A stretch of 64,000 nt of DNA from Bradyrhizobium sp. CIAT3101 (GCF_029714945.1 NZ_CP121634.1:744001-808000), one strand, 5' to 3'; counted from the first letter of the stretch, positions 34,703 through 45,401 are shown. Translations and numbers: made by a program. The notes: generated by a model not told the origin, from the letters alone.

Positions 34703-35317
34703 TCAGGCGGCCTGCGCCAGCCCTTCCTTCTTCAAGGCCTCCTGCACCTTCGGCCGTGCGGCGACGCGGGCCTTGTAGGCGGTGAGGTTTGGCATCGCCG
34801 AGAGGTCGAACTTCATCCGGTCGCCCCAGGTCAGCATCGTGAAGAGATAGCCGTCGGCGACCGAGAACTGCTTGCCCATCAGGTAGTCGCGGCCGGCGAG
34901 CTCGCTGTCGATGTGCTTCAGCTTGCCCATGACGCGGTCCTTGAAGAACGCCTTGGCGTCGTCGTTCAGGGCCGGTGCGAACAGCGGGCCAAAGCTCTTG
35001 TGCACCTCGGAGGTGAGGAAGTTCAGCCATTCGAGCAGCTTGTAGCGCTCGGAACTGTCGCGTGCGGGCGCCAGCGCCTTCGCCGGAGCCTTGTCCGCGA
35101 TCATCTGGACAATGACCGGGCCTTCGGTCACGATCTCACCATTGTCGAGGCCCAGCGCGGGGACCTGACCCTTCGGATTGACCTTCAGATAGTCTTCACC
35201 GTTCTCGAGCTTCTTGGCCCGGATATCGACCTTGACCAGCTCGTAGGGAAGGTCGGCTTCGAGAAGCGCGATATGGGGGGACAGCGAGCAGGCGCCGGGC
35301 GAGTAATACAGTTTCAT
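34703..35317 (-). CDS. Glutathione S-transferase (beta/GstA-like)
   Basis: 204 residues. The N-terminal thioredoxin-fold domain (1-80) has KLYYSPGACSLSPHIAL with the Cys of beta-class GSTs, then VNPKGQVPALGLDNGEIVTEGPVIVQMIAD with the cis-Pro and glutathione-binding Glu-Gly. The helical C-terminal domain (about 90-200) includes YLMGKQFSVADGYLFTMLTWG. It conjugates glutathione to electrophiles in the cytoplasm. Divergent from a MarR regulator, with a perfect operator between; the glutathione synthesis gene gshA follows the regulator. The three together look like a thiol-stress module. Confidence 0.95.
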   Translation of the reverse strand: MKLYYSPGACSLSPHIALLEADLPYELVKVDIRAKKLENGEDYLKVNPKGQVPALGLDNGEIVTEGPVIVQMIADKAPAKALAPARDSSERYKLLEWLNFLTSEVHKSFGPLFAPALNDDAKAFFKDRVMGKLKHIDSELAGRDYLMGKQFSVADGYLFTMLTWGDRMKFDLSAMPNLTAYKARVAARPKVQEALKKEGLAQAA

Positions 35318-35363
35318 GGAATTTCCTCCTCTTGACGCTTGGTTGGGGCGAAAGAACGCCTAC

Positions 35364-35403
35364 ATGCACCTGCATGCAATAGTCAAGATTGATGCAGGTG
35401 CAT
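35364..35403. promoter_or_regulatory. Candidate MarR operator between gst and marR
   Basis: Perfect 12-base inverted repeat ATGCACCTGCAT (35364-35375) and ATGCAGGTGCAT (35392-35403) with a 16-base spacer containing AGTCAAGATT. Located 46 bases upstream of the gst start and 40 bases upstream of the marR start, so one site can control both promoters. Confidence 0.8.
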
Positions 35404-35443
35404 CGAGTGGGGTAAGAAGCGGACGACGAGCTTGAGCGGGACC

Positions 35444-35941
35444 ATGAAACGCAAACCATCAACCGAGGCAACCAGTGCCTGGATCCGCCTGATGCGGGTG
35501 CAGAGCCGTGTGCTCGACTGCGTCGAGCAGGACCTGAAGAAGGCCGGGTTCCCGCCCCTGGCGTGGTACGACGCGTTGCTCGAATTGTCGCGCGCACCGA
35601 GCGGTGAGCTGCGCCCGGTGGAACTCGAGCGGCAGATGCTGATCCCGCAATACTCGACCTCGCGCCTGATCGACCGGCTGGTCGATGAGGGGCTCGCCTG
35701 CAGGCGCGAATGCAAGATCGACAAGCGCGGCCAATTCGTCGAGATCACGGAGGCCGGCCGCGAGTTGCAGAAGCGGATGTGGGGCGCCTATTCGGCTGCG
35801 ATCGAGAAATATGTCGGCTCGAAACTGTCCGATGCCGATGCCGTCAAGCTCAGCGGTCTGCTCGACCGCCTGGGTTGCTCGTGCGGTGAGATGAAGCTGC
35901 CGCCGGCCGTCAACGTCAACGAAACTTCGCCGTCGCGATGA
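35444..35941 (+). CDS. MarR-family transcriptional regulator
   Basis: 165 residues with the winged helix-turn-helix of the MarR family. Helices run from WIRLMRVQSRVLDCVEQDLKKAG; recognition and wing segments are QYSTSRLIDRLVDEGLACRRECKIDKRGQFVEITEAGRELQKRMWGAY. The C-terminal tail has a CSC motif (GCSCGEMKLP), so redox or metal sensing is possible but unproved. I start at the ATG at 35444; an in-frame TTG at 35432 is possible. Divergent from gst, upstream of gshA by 101 bases. Confidence 0.92.
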   Translation: MKRKPSTEATSAWIRLMRVQSRVLDCVEQDLKKAGFPPLAWYDALLELSRAPSGELRPVELERQMLIPQYSTSRLIDRLVDEGLACRRECKIDKRGQFVEITEAGRELQKRMWGAYSAAIEKYVGSKLSDADAVKLSGLLDRLGCSCGEMKLPPAVNVNETSPSR

Positions 35942-36042
35942 CCGCGCGGCACACCAGCTCGTCCGTGGACCCGATGGGTTCGCGGACCGTCCCCGTCACC
36001 CGCGCGCCTTCGATCGAAGCGCCCTTTTGATTAGAGTTTGAT

Positions 36043-37413
36043 ATGGCGCGAGACCAGATCGATATGACGCCGCTGCAATCGCGCGACGAGCTCGTCGCGT
36101 GGTTCGAGGCCGGCTGCAAGCCGCAGTCCGAATGGCGGATGGGCACCGAGCACGAGAAGACGCCGTTCACGCTCGAGGGCCACCGTCCGGTGCCCTATGA
36201 GGGCGCGCGCGGCATCGGCGCACTGCTCGAAGGCATGAAGCTCCTGCTCGGCTGGGAGCCGATCATGGAGAAGGGCAACATCATCGGCCTCTACGATGTC
36301 ACCGGCGGCGGCGCGATCTCGCTGGAGCCCGGCGGACAATTCGAGCTCTCGGGCGCACCGGTCGAGAACGTGCACCAGACCCAGAGCGAGCTGATGGCGC
36401 ATCTGGCGCAGGTGCGCGAGATCGCGACCCCGCTCGGCATCGGTTTTCTCGGGCTCGGCATGACGCCGTCCTGGTCGCGGGCCGACATCCCGGTGATGCC
36501 GAAGGGCCGCTACAAGATCATGACCAATTACATGCCGAAGGTCGGCCAATACGGCCTCGACATGATGTACCGGACCTGCACGGTGCAGACCAATCTCGAC
36601 TTCTCGTCCGAAGCCGACATGGTCAAGAAGCTGCGCGTCTCGCTGGCGCTGCAGCCGGTCGCAACCGCGCTGTTCGCCAACTCGCCCTTCACCGAAGGCA
36701 AGCCGAACGGCTTCCTGTCGTTCCGCTCCGAGATCTGGCGCGACACCGACAATGCGCGCTCCGGCATGATGCCGTGGGCGTTCGAGGACGGTATGGGCTT
36801 TGAGCGCTATGTCGACTACGCGCTCGACGTGCCGATGTATTTCGTCAAGCGCGGCGACGATTATATCGACGTGTCGGGCTCCTCGTTCCGCGCCTTCTTC
36901 GACGGCCGCAACAACAATCTGCCCGGCGAGCGTCCCACCCTGTCGGACTGGGCCAACCATCTGTCGACGATTTTCCCGGAAGTGCGGCTCAAGCGCTATC
37001 TCGAGATGCGCGGCTCCGACGGCGGCCCGTGGGGCCGCCTGCCGGCGCTGTCCGCGTTCTGGGCCGGGCTGCTCTATGACGACGTGTCGCTCGACGCCGC
37101 CTGGGACCTGGTGAAGCACTGGACCGCGCCCGAGCGTCAGGCCCTGCGCGACGACGTGCCGCGGTTCGGCTTCAAGGCGCGGATCAAGGACCGCTATCTG
37201 TTCGAGATCGCCAAGGAGTGCCTTGTTCTGGCCCATGCGGGCCTGCGTCGCCGCGGCCGCATCGACGCGATCGGTCGCGACGAGACCCGGCATCTGGAGC
37301 CGCTCGACCGCATCATCGATTCCGGCCGGACTCCGGCCGAGGAGATGCTCGAGAAATTCAACGGCGCCTGGAAGGGCTCGGTGGAACCGGCCTACGCGGA
37401 ATACGCGTTCTAG
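36043..37413 (+). CDS. gshA: Glutamate-cysteine ligase (plant-type, GshA)
   Basis: Joins glutamate and cysteine to gamma-glutamylcysteine, the limiting step of glutathione synthesis. The 456 residues belong to the alphaproteobacterial/plant class. Signatures include LVAWFEAGCKPQSEWRMGTEHEKTPF near the N-terminus, YDVTGGGAISLEPGGQFELSGAP (ATP and metal ligands), YMPKVGQYGLDMMYRTCTVQTNLDFSSEADM and IFPEVRLKRYLEMRGSDGGPWG. Plant-type enzymes are redox-regulated homodimers. It follows the MarR gene on the same strand. Confidence 0.95.
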   Translation: MARDQIDMTPLQSRDELVAWFEAGCKPQSEWRMGTEHEKTPFTLEGHRPVPYEGARGIGALLEGMKLLLGWEPIMEKGNIIGLYDVTGGGAISLEPGGQFELSGAPVENVHQTQSELMAHLAQVREIATPLGIGFLGLGMTPSWSRADIPVMPKGRYKIMTNYMPKVGQYGLDMMYRTCTVQTNLDFSSEADMVKKLRVSLALQPVATALFANSPFTEGKPNGFLSFRSEIWRDTDNARSGMMPWAFEDGMGFERYVDYALDVPMYFVKRGDDYIDVSGSSFRAFFDGRNNNLPGERPTLSDWANHLSTIFPEVRLKRYLEMRGSDGGPWGRLPALSAFWAGLLYDDVSLDAAWDLVKHWTAPERQALRDDVPRFGFKARIKDRYLFEIAKECLVLAHAGLRRRGRIDAIGRDETRHLEPLDRIIDSGRTPAEEMLEKFNGAWKGSVEPAYAEYAF

Positions 37414-37547
37414 AGCCATCTCCCTCCCGCTCTAGGCAAATAGGCCAACGACCAGGATTTAGGCCGTTCATCGCCCATACAGGTTTGCGGCGATCAAATG
37501 ACCGGCCGAAAAACCTGAGCGCCGTCAATAACTCGAAAGCTGTTCCG

Positions 37548-38123
37548 ATGGGGAAGGGCCGCCTGCCTGCCGTCATGGCCAAGGTCTTGGCCAGCGTCGT
37601 GGCTTGCGTCACGCTGCTGTCGCTCGCCCTTGCGAGCGCGCCTGTGCGCGCCCAGACCGCGTTCGACCGGCCCGGCGGCGATTATTTCAGCACGCCGGTC
37701 ACCTCGGGCGATCCCGAGGATTGCGCGCTGCTCTGCGAGCGCGATCGCAAGTGCCGCTCCTGGAGCTTCAGCTATCCCGATATCGACGGCGCCGCGGCGG
37801 TGTGCTGGCTCAAGAATACCGTGCCGCCGCGACAGCCCGCCAATTGCTGTATCTCCGGGGTCCGCGGCGCCGGCGTGATCGAGCCGCGCGTCGAGGGCGT
37901 GGAGACCTCGATCGACCGCCCCGGCGGAGACCTGCGCAATTTCGAACTCAAGGAAGGCGAAGGCGAGGACGCCTGCAAGGCCGCCTGCACCGCCGACAAC
38001 AAATGCCGCGCCTTCACCTATGCCCGTCCCGGCTATACCGGTCGCGAAGCGCGCTGCTTCCTGAAAAAGGACATCAAGCCGCCGCGGCGGAAGGCCGGGT
38101 TCACGTCGGGTGTGGTGCGGTAG
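37548..38123 (+). CDS. Secreted PAN/Apple-domain protein
   Basis: 191 residues with a signal peptide (AKVLASVVACVTLLSLALASAPVRAQ) and two PAN-like domains (about 38-105 and 118-190). The repeated pattern is FDRPGGDYFSTPVTSGDPEDCALLCERDRKCRSWSF and then IDRPGGDLRNFELKEGEGEDACKAACTADNKCRAFTY, each followed by a CWLK/CFLK strand. At least ten Cys suggest disulfides in the periplasm. PAN domains bind protein or carbohydrate; the ligand is unknown. The start at 37548 has a plausible upstream region; the frame is open further upstream. Confidence 0.88.
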   Translation: MGKGRLPAVMAKVLASVVACVTLLSLALASAPVRAQTAFDRPGGDYFSTPVTSGDPEDCALLCERDRKCRSWSFSYPDIDGAAAVCWLKNTVPPRQPANCCISGVRGAGVIEPRVEGVETSIDRPGGDLRNFELKEGEGEDACKAACTADNKCRAFTYARPGYTGREARCFLKKDIKPPRRKAGFTSGVVR

Positions 38124-38130
38124 ACACGGT

Positions 38131-38257
38131 GCCGTAGGGCGGGCAAAGGCGCCAAGCGCCGTGCCCACCATCATTCAATGATTGCGAGAGGTCGTGGGCA
38201 CGCTTCCGCCTTCGCTCTTCGAGCTACGGCGGACAAGTCGCTTTGCCGACCCTACGA
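38131..38257. repeat. Intergenic inverted repeat (GTAGGGCGGGCAAAG type)
   Basis: GCCGTAGGGCGGGCAAAGGC at the left and GTCGCTTTGCCGACCCTACG at the right are an imperfect inverted pair. An inner GCCGTGCCCACC / GTGGGCACGC pair surrounds a TCATTCAATGA loop. Lies between convergent genes. Confidence 0.75.
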
Positions 38258-38261
38258 GAGC

Positions 38262-38840
38262 TCACTCCGCTGCAATCACCGTGAGCTCTGGCCACAGCGC
38301 TTTCCACCTCACGACTTTCGTCATGTAATTCGCCGCGGAGAAATTCGGACCGGGATTGGGGCGTGCAATCAGGCCTGCGGCGTCATCGAAGCCGTGCGGC
38401 GCATAGACCTCGAACCCGTCACCAGCGCGCCTCACGCCGACTTGTGTGTTCTGTGTGAGGAAGCGGTCGATACCGTCAGTCGAGCACGACAAGGGCGGAT
38501 AGGGCAGGCCGTGCTTGGCCGGGTACCACAGATGCACGCGCGCCTGGTTGCGGATCTCGATCTTGGCGTGGAGATGCCCGAGCCGGGCTTGCAGTGTGCG
38601 GATCACGGCGTCCTCCGCGTCCCAGGAGGTATCGGGGTCGAAGTAGAAGATGTCATAGTCGGCAATGCCGTGATCGATGGCGCGGCCGGTACGCACATTC
38701 CACACCGTCTGCACCAGACATCCCGACACCAGCCACGCATCCGGCAGCGCGATCCGATGAAGTTCGTCGAGGATCGCGACGTTGACCGGGTTCTTCAGCG
38801 CCAGCGCGAGGAAGCGGGCCTCATCCATGGCGCCGGTCAC
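38262..38840 (-). CDS. Nucleotidyltransferase-fold protein (PF06042-like)
   Basis: 192 residues with the nucleotidyltransferase core: LPDAWLVSGCLVQTVWNVRTGRAIDHGIADYDIFYFDPD carries a GxxxxxxW then DxD-like segment, and the family length is right. It belongs to the DUF925/PF06042 group, whose substrates are unknown. The GTG at 38840 overlaps the upstream MmcQ/YjbR stop by four bases; an internal ATG at 38828 is the alternative. The two genes form a coupled pair. Confidence 0.85.
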   Translation of the reverse strand: MTGAMDEARFLALALKNPVNVAILDELHRIALPDAWLVSGCLVQTVWNVRTGRAIDHGIADYDIFYFDPDTSWDAEDAVIRTLQARLGHLHAKIEIRNQARVHLWYPAKHGLPYPPLSCSTDGIDRFLTQNTQVGVRRAGDGFEVYAPHGFDDAAGLIARPNPGPNFSAANYMTKVVRWKALWPELTVIAAE

Positions 38841-39184
38841 GCGTTTGCGCGCGCATCATAATCCGCTCGCGCCGCCTTCGAGGCCAGCGTGCGCCAGCGC
38901 CGCCGCAGGAATGGTTCGACGATCGCGCGCTTCGCCTTGGACAGGCGGATCAGCACGATCGGATAATCAGCGTAGTGATCGGTGAAATAGAAGATCTTCG
39001 GCTGGCTCTCGACCAGCATTGCGCGCTCGTCGATCGGGACATCCGGCATCACGAGGCTGTCACCGTCCTCTTTCAGGCGCGCCAGCATCTTCTTGCGCAC
39101 TTTCAGCGCTGGCGTGCCGTAGGAGGTGCCGTCCTCGACCTCCGGCCACGTCAGCGCAAATTTTCTGACGTCGTCGAAGGTCAT
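38837..39184 (-). CDS. MmcQ/YjbR-family protein
   Basis: 115 residues, the CyaY/YjbR double-wing fold (TFDDVRKFALTWPEVEDGTSYGTPALKVRKKMLARLKEDGDSLVMP and FYFTDHYADYPIVLIRL). The family is annotated as DNA-binding but the function is not established. It starts at the ATG at 39184, nine bases after the lepB stop, so lepB, this gene and the nucleotidyltransferase may be one transcript. Confidence 0.9.
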   Translation of the reverse strand: MTFDDVRKFALTWPEVEDGTSYGTPALKVRKKMLARLKEDGDSLVMPDVPIDERAMLVESQPKIFYFTDHYADYPIVLIRLSKAKRAIVEPFLRRRWRTLASKAARADYDARANA

Positions 39185-39193
39185 GAGATCGGC

Positions 39194-39970
39194 TCAGTGC
39201 ACGGCGGTGAAGAACCGCGCGAGGCGGAAGCCGGAGAGCCAGGTCCACACCGGCTGGCCGCGCATGCCGAGATCCCAGGAGCCGAGCACGGCGTCGGCAC
39301 GGCCGACGAGATTGTCGACCGGCAGCAGGCCGACGCCGCCGGAGCGCAGCGGCACGCGGCTGTCGGCCGAGTTGTCGCGGTTATCGCCGAGCACGAACAG
39401 ATGTCCGGCCGGCACCGTCACTTCCTGCGTGTTGTCGAGCGGACCGTTGTCGCGCATCTTGAAGATCAGGTGCTTGACGCCATTCGGCAGCGTCTCGATG
39501 TAGCGGTAGGCAGGCTCGCTGCCGCCATTGTCGTCCTCGGCGGCGCCGACGCCATCCGGCTTGAGCTCGGCGGGACGATCGTTGATGAAGAGCTGCCCCT
39601 GCCGCATCTGGATGCGGTCACCGGGGAGGCCTACGACGCGCTTGACCCAGGCCTGCGAGCGGTCGCCCGGCCAGCGGAACACGACGACGTCGCCCGCTTT
39701 CGGCGTCTCCGCGAAAACGCGGCCGGTTTCCGGCAAATTGATCTGGATCGGCAGCGACGAGGTGCCGTAGCCGTAGGGGAATTTCGAGGCGAGCAGGGCG
39801 TCGCCGATCAGCAGCGTCGGCTCCATCGAGCCCGATGGCACGTAGAACGGCTCGGCCAGCGCGCCCTTGGCGATGAAGACCGCGGCGACGATGCCGGCGA
39901 GCTGCACCAGCTGACCGGCCCAGCCGCTGCTCTTCCGCTTGGTGCTGACAGTTACTTTTTCAACGCTCAT
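39194..39970 (-). CDS. lepB: Signal peptidase I
   Basis: Membrane serine protease that removes Sec signal peptides. 258 residues with one N-terminal helix (about 20-38), the catalytic Ser48 in YVPSGSMEPTLLIGD and the general base Lys110 in WVKRVVGLPGDRI, plus the box E motif LFVLGDNRDNSADSR. Start ATG at 39970 overlaps the tldD stop by four bases. The family often has a second helix that is missing here, as in other alphaproteobacteria. Confidence 0.95.
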   Translation of the reverse strand: MSVEKVTVSTKRKSSGWAGQLVQLAGIVAAVFIAKGALAEPFYVPSGSMEPTLLIGDALLASKFPYGYGTSSLPIQINLPETGRVFAETPKAGDVVVFRWPGDRSQAWVKRVVGLPGDRIQMRQGQLFINDRPAELKPDGVGAAEDDNGGSEPAYRYIETLPNGVKHLIFKMRDNGPLDNTQEVTVPAGHLFVLGDNRDNSADSRVPLRSGGVGLLPVDNLVGRADAVLGSWDLGMRGQPVWTWLSGFRLARFFTAVH

Positions 39971-41394
39971 GCGCCCGTTCCACCCACCGTAATGCGTTCC
40001 ATCAGCAGCGACGGCTGGCCGACACCGACCGGCACGCCCTGACCGTTCTTGCCGCAGGTGCCGATGCCGGTATCGAGCGCGAGATCGTTGCCGATCATGC
40101 GGATGCGATGCAGGTCGGTCGGCCCGTTGCCGATCAGCATGGCGCCCTTCAGCGGCGCGCCGATCTTGCCGTTCTCGATCTTGTAGGCCTCGGTGCATTG
40201 GAAGACATATTTGCCCGAGGTGATATCGACCTGTCCGCCGCCGAAATTGGCGGCAAACACGCCGTTCTTCACCGACGCGAGAATCTCGGCCGGGTCGCGG
40301 TCGCCCGCGAGCATGTAGGTGTTGGTCATGCGCGGCATCGGCACATGGGCATAGCCCTGGCGGCGACCGTTGCCGGTCGGCTTCATGTTCATCAGCCGCG
40401 CGTTCTGGCGGTCCTGCATGTAGCCGACCAGGATGCCGTCCTCAATCAGCACGGTGCGGTTGGTCGGCGTGCCCTCGTCGTCGATCGACAGCGAGCCGCG
40501 GCGCGAGGCAATGGTGCCGTCGTCGACCACGGTGACGCCCTTGGCCGCGACCTGCTGGCCCATCAGGCCGGCAAACGCAGACGTCTTCTTGCGGTTGAAG
40601 TCGCCCTCAAGGCCATGACCGACGGCTTCATGCAGCATCACGCCGGGCCAGCCGGCGCCGAGCACGACGTCCATCTCGCCGGCCGGGGCGGGAATCGATT
40701 CCAGATTGACCAGCGCCTCGCGCAGCGCGCCGTCAGCGGCGTCGCGCCAGTTCTTGCTCTCGATGAATTCGGCATAGCCGGCGCGGCCGCCATAGCCCTT
40801 GCTGCCGCTCTCCTGGCGGTCGCCCTGGCCGGCGACGACGGAGACGTTGACGCGCACGAGCGGGCGGATGTCGCGGTAGCTCTCGCCGTCGGGCCGCAGG
40901 ATCTCGACGACCTGCCAGGTCGCACCCAGGCTGACGCTGACCTGCCGCACCCGCGGATCCTTGTCGCGCAGGTAAGCGTCGATTTCGGCGAGCAGCTTGA
41001 CCTTGGTCTCGAAGCCCGGCGCGTCCAGCGGATTGTCGTCACTATAAAGCCGGACGTTGGTATGAGCCGGCGGGGCGGCAAAGCTGCCGGAATAGCCGCC
41101 GCGGACGGCGGCCACCGCGTCGGCGGCGCGAATCAGCGCCGGCAGCGACACGTCGGAGGAATGCGCATAGCCGACCGCATCGTCCTTTACGGCGCGCAGG
41201 CCAAACCCTTGCGAGGTGTCGTAGGTCGCCTGCTTCAGCCGCCCATTGTCGAACATCAGCGCTTCGGTCTGGCTGTATTCCAGGAACAATTCGCCGTCGT
41301 CGGCACCGGCAAGGCCGCGCGCGACCTCGTGGCGAACCTGGTCGCGGTCGAGATTGGCGCGGTCGAGCAGGGAGGTCGTGGCAGGGTTGGTCAT
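39967..41394 (-). CDS. tldD: Metalloprotease TldD
   Basis: 475-residue member of the TldD/PmbA family of zinc metalloproteases (with TldE/PmbA it processes microcin and degrades unfolded peptides). The HExxxH motif is in MLHEAVGHGLEGD (about 253-265), followed by the family's NRKKTSAFAGLMGQ and later MPRMTNTYMLAGDRDP. Start at 41394 follows GGACGG; the ATG at 41406 is in frame without a Shine-Dalgarno. Overlaps lepB. A TldE partner is not in the window. Confidence 0.94.
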   Translation of the reverse strand: MTNPATTSLLDRANLDRDQVRHEVARGLAGADDGELFLEYSQTEALMFDNGRLKQATYDTSQGFGLRAVKDDAVGYAHSSDVSLPALIRAADAVAAVRGGYSGSFAAPPAHTNVRLYSDDNPLDAPGFETKVKLLAEIDAYLRDKDPRVRQVSVSLGATWQVVEILRPDGESYRDIRPLVRVNVSVVAGQGDRQESGSKGYGGRAGYAEFIESKNWRDAADGALREALVNLESIPAPAGEMDVVLGAGWPGVMLHEAVGHGLEGDFNRKKTSAFAGLMGQQVAAKGVTVVDDGTIASRRGSLSIDDEGTPTNRTVLIEDGILVGYMQDRQNARLMNMKPTGNGRRQGYAHVPMPRMTNTYMLAGDRDPAEILASVKNGVFAANFGGGQVDITSGKYVFQCTEAYKIENGKIGAPLKGAMLIGNGPTDLHRIRMIGNDLALDTGIGTCGKNGQGVPVGVGQPSLLMERITVGGTGA

Positions 41395-41566
41395 GCGTCC
41401 GTCCATTATCGGGGGATGTGAGGCAAGATAATGGTTTCCCGGCAGTTCCGCGAGGGGCGGGCCGTCACATTACGGAAACGATAGATACGCCTTCCCCTTA
41501 AGCCGGCTTTCAAAATTTCAGTCTATCTGGATGGCTCATCCGGACTGACGTCGCGAGAGCCTCGGC

Positions 41567-41854
41567 ATGTGGAATTACCTGCTGGCATTGCTGGATCAGT
41601 ATCAAGGCCTGATCATCGGCTTCGCTGTTCTCGCGCTGGTTCTGCTCGCAAATCTGCTCATCTATCGCCGTAACTGGACATCCTATCCGACGCGCGCGGC
41701 CTATCTCGCGGCCCATCCCGGCTGCGACACGGCAGACGGCATCGTTTGCGCGAAATGCCGCCAGAAGGCGGCGAGCATGGCGGTGCCCCCTGTGGGGCGC
41801 CTTTATCGCTGCACCTGGTGTGACACGGAACTCTATCGCGTGGATAGCGTGTGA
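41567..41854 (+). CDS. Membrane-anchored zinc-ribbon-like small protein
   Basis: 95 residues. One N-terminal helix (about 16-34, LIIGFAVLALVLLANLLIY) is followed by a cytoplasmic or periplasmic tail with paired CXXC motifs (Cys61/Cys64 and Cys82/Cys85) that could bind zinc. No named family. It is convergent with the IalB-like gene, which ends eight bases after it. Confidence 0.8.
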   Translation: MWNYLLALLDQYQGLIIGFAVLALVLLANLLIYRRNWTSYPTRAAYLAAHPGCDTADGIVCAKCRQKAASMAVPPVGRLYRCTWCDTELYRVDSV

Positions 41855-41861
41855 GAGGGCC

Positions 41862-42395
41862 CTACGGCAGCTTGTCGTAGCCTTCGCCGAGCCCGTTCAA
41901 GCTGAGCGGGAAGCCGATGCCTTCTTCCGGCGTCTCGAAGATGATGAAGGTCGCGGTCTTGGCGCTGCGGAGCTGGCCGAGCAGCTTGTCGTCCATGACG
42001 ACCTCGGCGACGCAGCCATTGGGCAGGCAGCGGACGAAGCCGGCGCGGCCGACGTCCTGGTTGTCGAGCTTCAGCCCGAGGCCGGAGGGCAGCAGGACGC
42101 CCAAGGGCGCGACCACCCGCATCAGGCGGCTCTTCTGGTCGGCGGTCTTGAGCACGATCACGGTGAGGCCGGCGTTGGAGCGGTCTTCCGCCACCACGCT
42201 CTGGATCAGGGCGCATTGCTCGGCCTGGGCGCCCGGCGGGGTATCGCAGCGGATCTGCCAGTCGCCATGGACGGAGCGCACCGCGCCCTGCGCATGGGCG
42301 AGGCTCGGCAGGGCAAGGAAAAGGGCGGCGGCCAGCAGGCCGATCAGCGCCTTGAGGCCATCAGCCGGCCTTGCCATCCATCTCGAAAGCCCCAT
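41862..42395 (-). CDS. Invasion-associated locus B (IalB) family protein
   Basis: 177 residues with a signal peptide (GLKALIGLLAAALFLALPSLAHAQ) and the IalB domain: GDWQIRCDTPPGAQAEQCALIQSV, then LPSGLGLKLDNQDVGRAGFVRCLPNGCVAEVVMDDKLLGQL with paired Cys. In Bartonella IalB is linked to host-cell entry; in rhizobia the family is widespread and its role is unknown. Start at 42395 is chosen for the signal peptide; the frame is open to 42575. Confidence 0.9.
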   Translation of the reverse strand: MGLSRWMARPADGLKALIGLLAAALFLALPSLAHAQGAVRSVHGDWQIRCDTPPGAQAEQCALIQSVVAEDRSNAGLTVIVLKTADQKSRLMRVVAPLGVLLPSGLGLKLDNQDVGRAGFVRCLPNGCVAEVVMDDKLLGQLRSAKTATFIIFETPEEGIGFPLSLNGLGEGYDKLP

Positions 42396-42834
42396 CGGGG
42401 TCGGTCCCTCTGCTCGCTCGCGCTGGTGGACTGATACGGCAATGACGGCGTCTTGAAGGCAATTCCCAAGCAAATCCCGCGCCGCCTTGGCCCGCCACCG
42501 CCGGCACGAATCAGGTTCCTGCGCAACTGTCCGCCAGTGCCTACCGCGGGCAATGCGGCTGTCAAGCCACGGCATCCCGGGAAACGGTATTTTTGTCTGA
42601 TGTTGCTGGGAAATATCTTGCGGGTGACGGCAGACAGAGGGGGCTCAAGACTGCATTGCGATAGATCAAGAATTATGGTTTGAGAGGCTTGATTTCGGCG
42701 TTTGAGCGATCTGGCCCCAATTCCTCTTAGAGGTATTCTTGCGCGGCGGTTTGTCGGACGGGCGGGTCGAATAAGCATTTCCCGGAAACAGGGCAATGCA
42801 CTTGGGGTGATTTCGTAAGGGGAGCGCGAGCGGC
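42396..42834. other. Gap upstream of the cytochrome oxidase cluster
   Basis: About 440 bases without a supported gene; it holds divergent promoters of the IalB-like gene and ctaC. A degenerate FixK/FNR-like match TTGC-N6-TCAA lies at 42656-42669, possibly by chance. No reliable -35/-10 found. Confidence 0.4.
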
Positions 42835-43689
42835 ATGAGGATGTCGAAGAGTCGGGTGGGCCGGCATTTGCTGGGATTGGCCACCATCGCCTTGGTGTCG
42901 GCTGGCATCATGTTGGCGACGGGCGGTGCGGCATTTGCCGAGCTCGGGCAGCCCGAGCCGTGGGAATGGCATCTCCAGGCCTCCGGGTCCCCGGTGATGG
43001 ACAACATCGTCTGGTTCCATGACTTCCTGTCGGTCCTGATCATCGTCATCACGCTGTTCGTGCTGGCGCTGCTCGTGGTCGTGGTGGTGAAGTTCAATTC
43101 GAAGGCCAATCCGGTGCCGTCGCGGACCACCCACAACACGCTGATCGAGGTGGTGTGGACCCTGGTGCCGGTGCTGATCCTGGTCGGAATCGCGGTGCCG
43201 TCGTTCCGCCTGCTGTTCCTCGAGCTCGACGTGCCGAAGGCGGATCTGACCATCAAGGCCACCGGCAAGCAGTGGTACTGGTCCTATGCCTATCCGGACA
43301 ACGGCAAGTTCGAGTTCGACTCGCTGATGGCCCAGGACAAGCAGCCCCGCCTGCTCGGCGTCGACAACGAGATGGTGGTGCCGGTCAACAAGGTGATTCG
43401 CGTTCAGGTCACCGGCGCCGACGTCATCCACGCGTTCGCGCTGCCGGCTTTCGGCGTCAAGATCGACGCCATTCCGGGGCGGCTGAACGAAACCTGGTTC
43501 AAGGCCACCAAGACCGGCATGTTCTACGGGCAGTGCTCGGAGCTCTGCGGCAAGGACCACGCCTTCATGCCGATCGCCATTCGCGTGGTGAACGACCAGG
43601 AGTTCGCCTCCTGGGTTGAATCGGCGAAGAAGAAATATGCGAGCGGCGGCACCAGCACTTTCGCCTCCGCGGCCGGCCCGACGCAGTAA
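42835..43689 (+). CDS. ctaC: Cytochrome c oxidase subunit II (aa3)
   Basis: 284 residues. Signal peptide (GLATIALVSAGIMLATGGAAFA), two membrane helices (about 60-82 and 102-122) and the periplasmic CuA cupredoxin domain. CuA ligands are seen in the binuclear motif CSELCGKDHAFM (about 233-244) with the His in VIHAFALPAFG; the conserved aromatic KQWYWSYAYPD for electron entry from cytochrome c is present. First gene of the aa3 oxidase cluster. ATG at 42835 with GGAG upstream. Confidence 0.97.
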   Translation: MRMSKSRVGRHLLGLATIALVSAGIMLATGGAAFAELGQPEPWEWHLQASGSPVMDNIVWFHDFLSVLIIVITLFVLALLVVVVVKFNSKANPVPSRTTHNTLIEVVWTLVPVLILVGIAVPSFRLLFLELDVPKADLTIKATGKQWYWSYAYPDNGKFEFDSLMAQDKQPRLLGVDNEMVVPVNKVIRVQVTGADVIHAFALPAFGVKIDAIPGRLNETWFKATKTGMFYGQCSELCGKDHAFMPIAIRVVNDQEFASWVESAKKKYASGGTSTFASAAGPTQ

Positions 43690-43716
43690 GCGCCGGGCGA
43701 CGGCTTGAGGGACTGA

Positions 43717-45393
<1,677 letters not shown>

Positions 45394-45401
45394 GCCAACT
45401 T

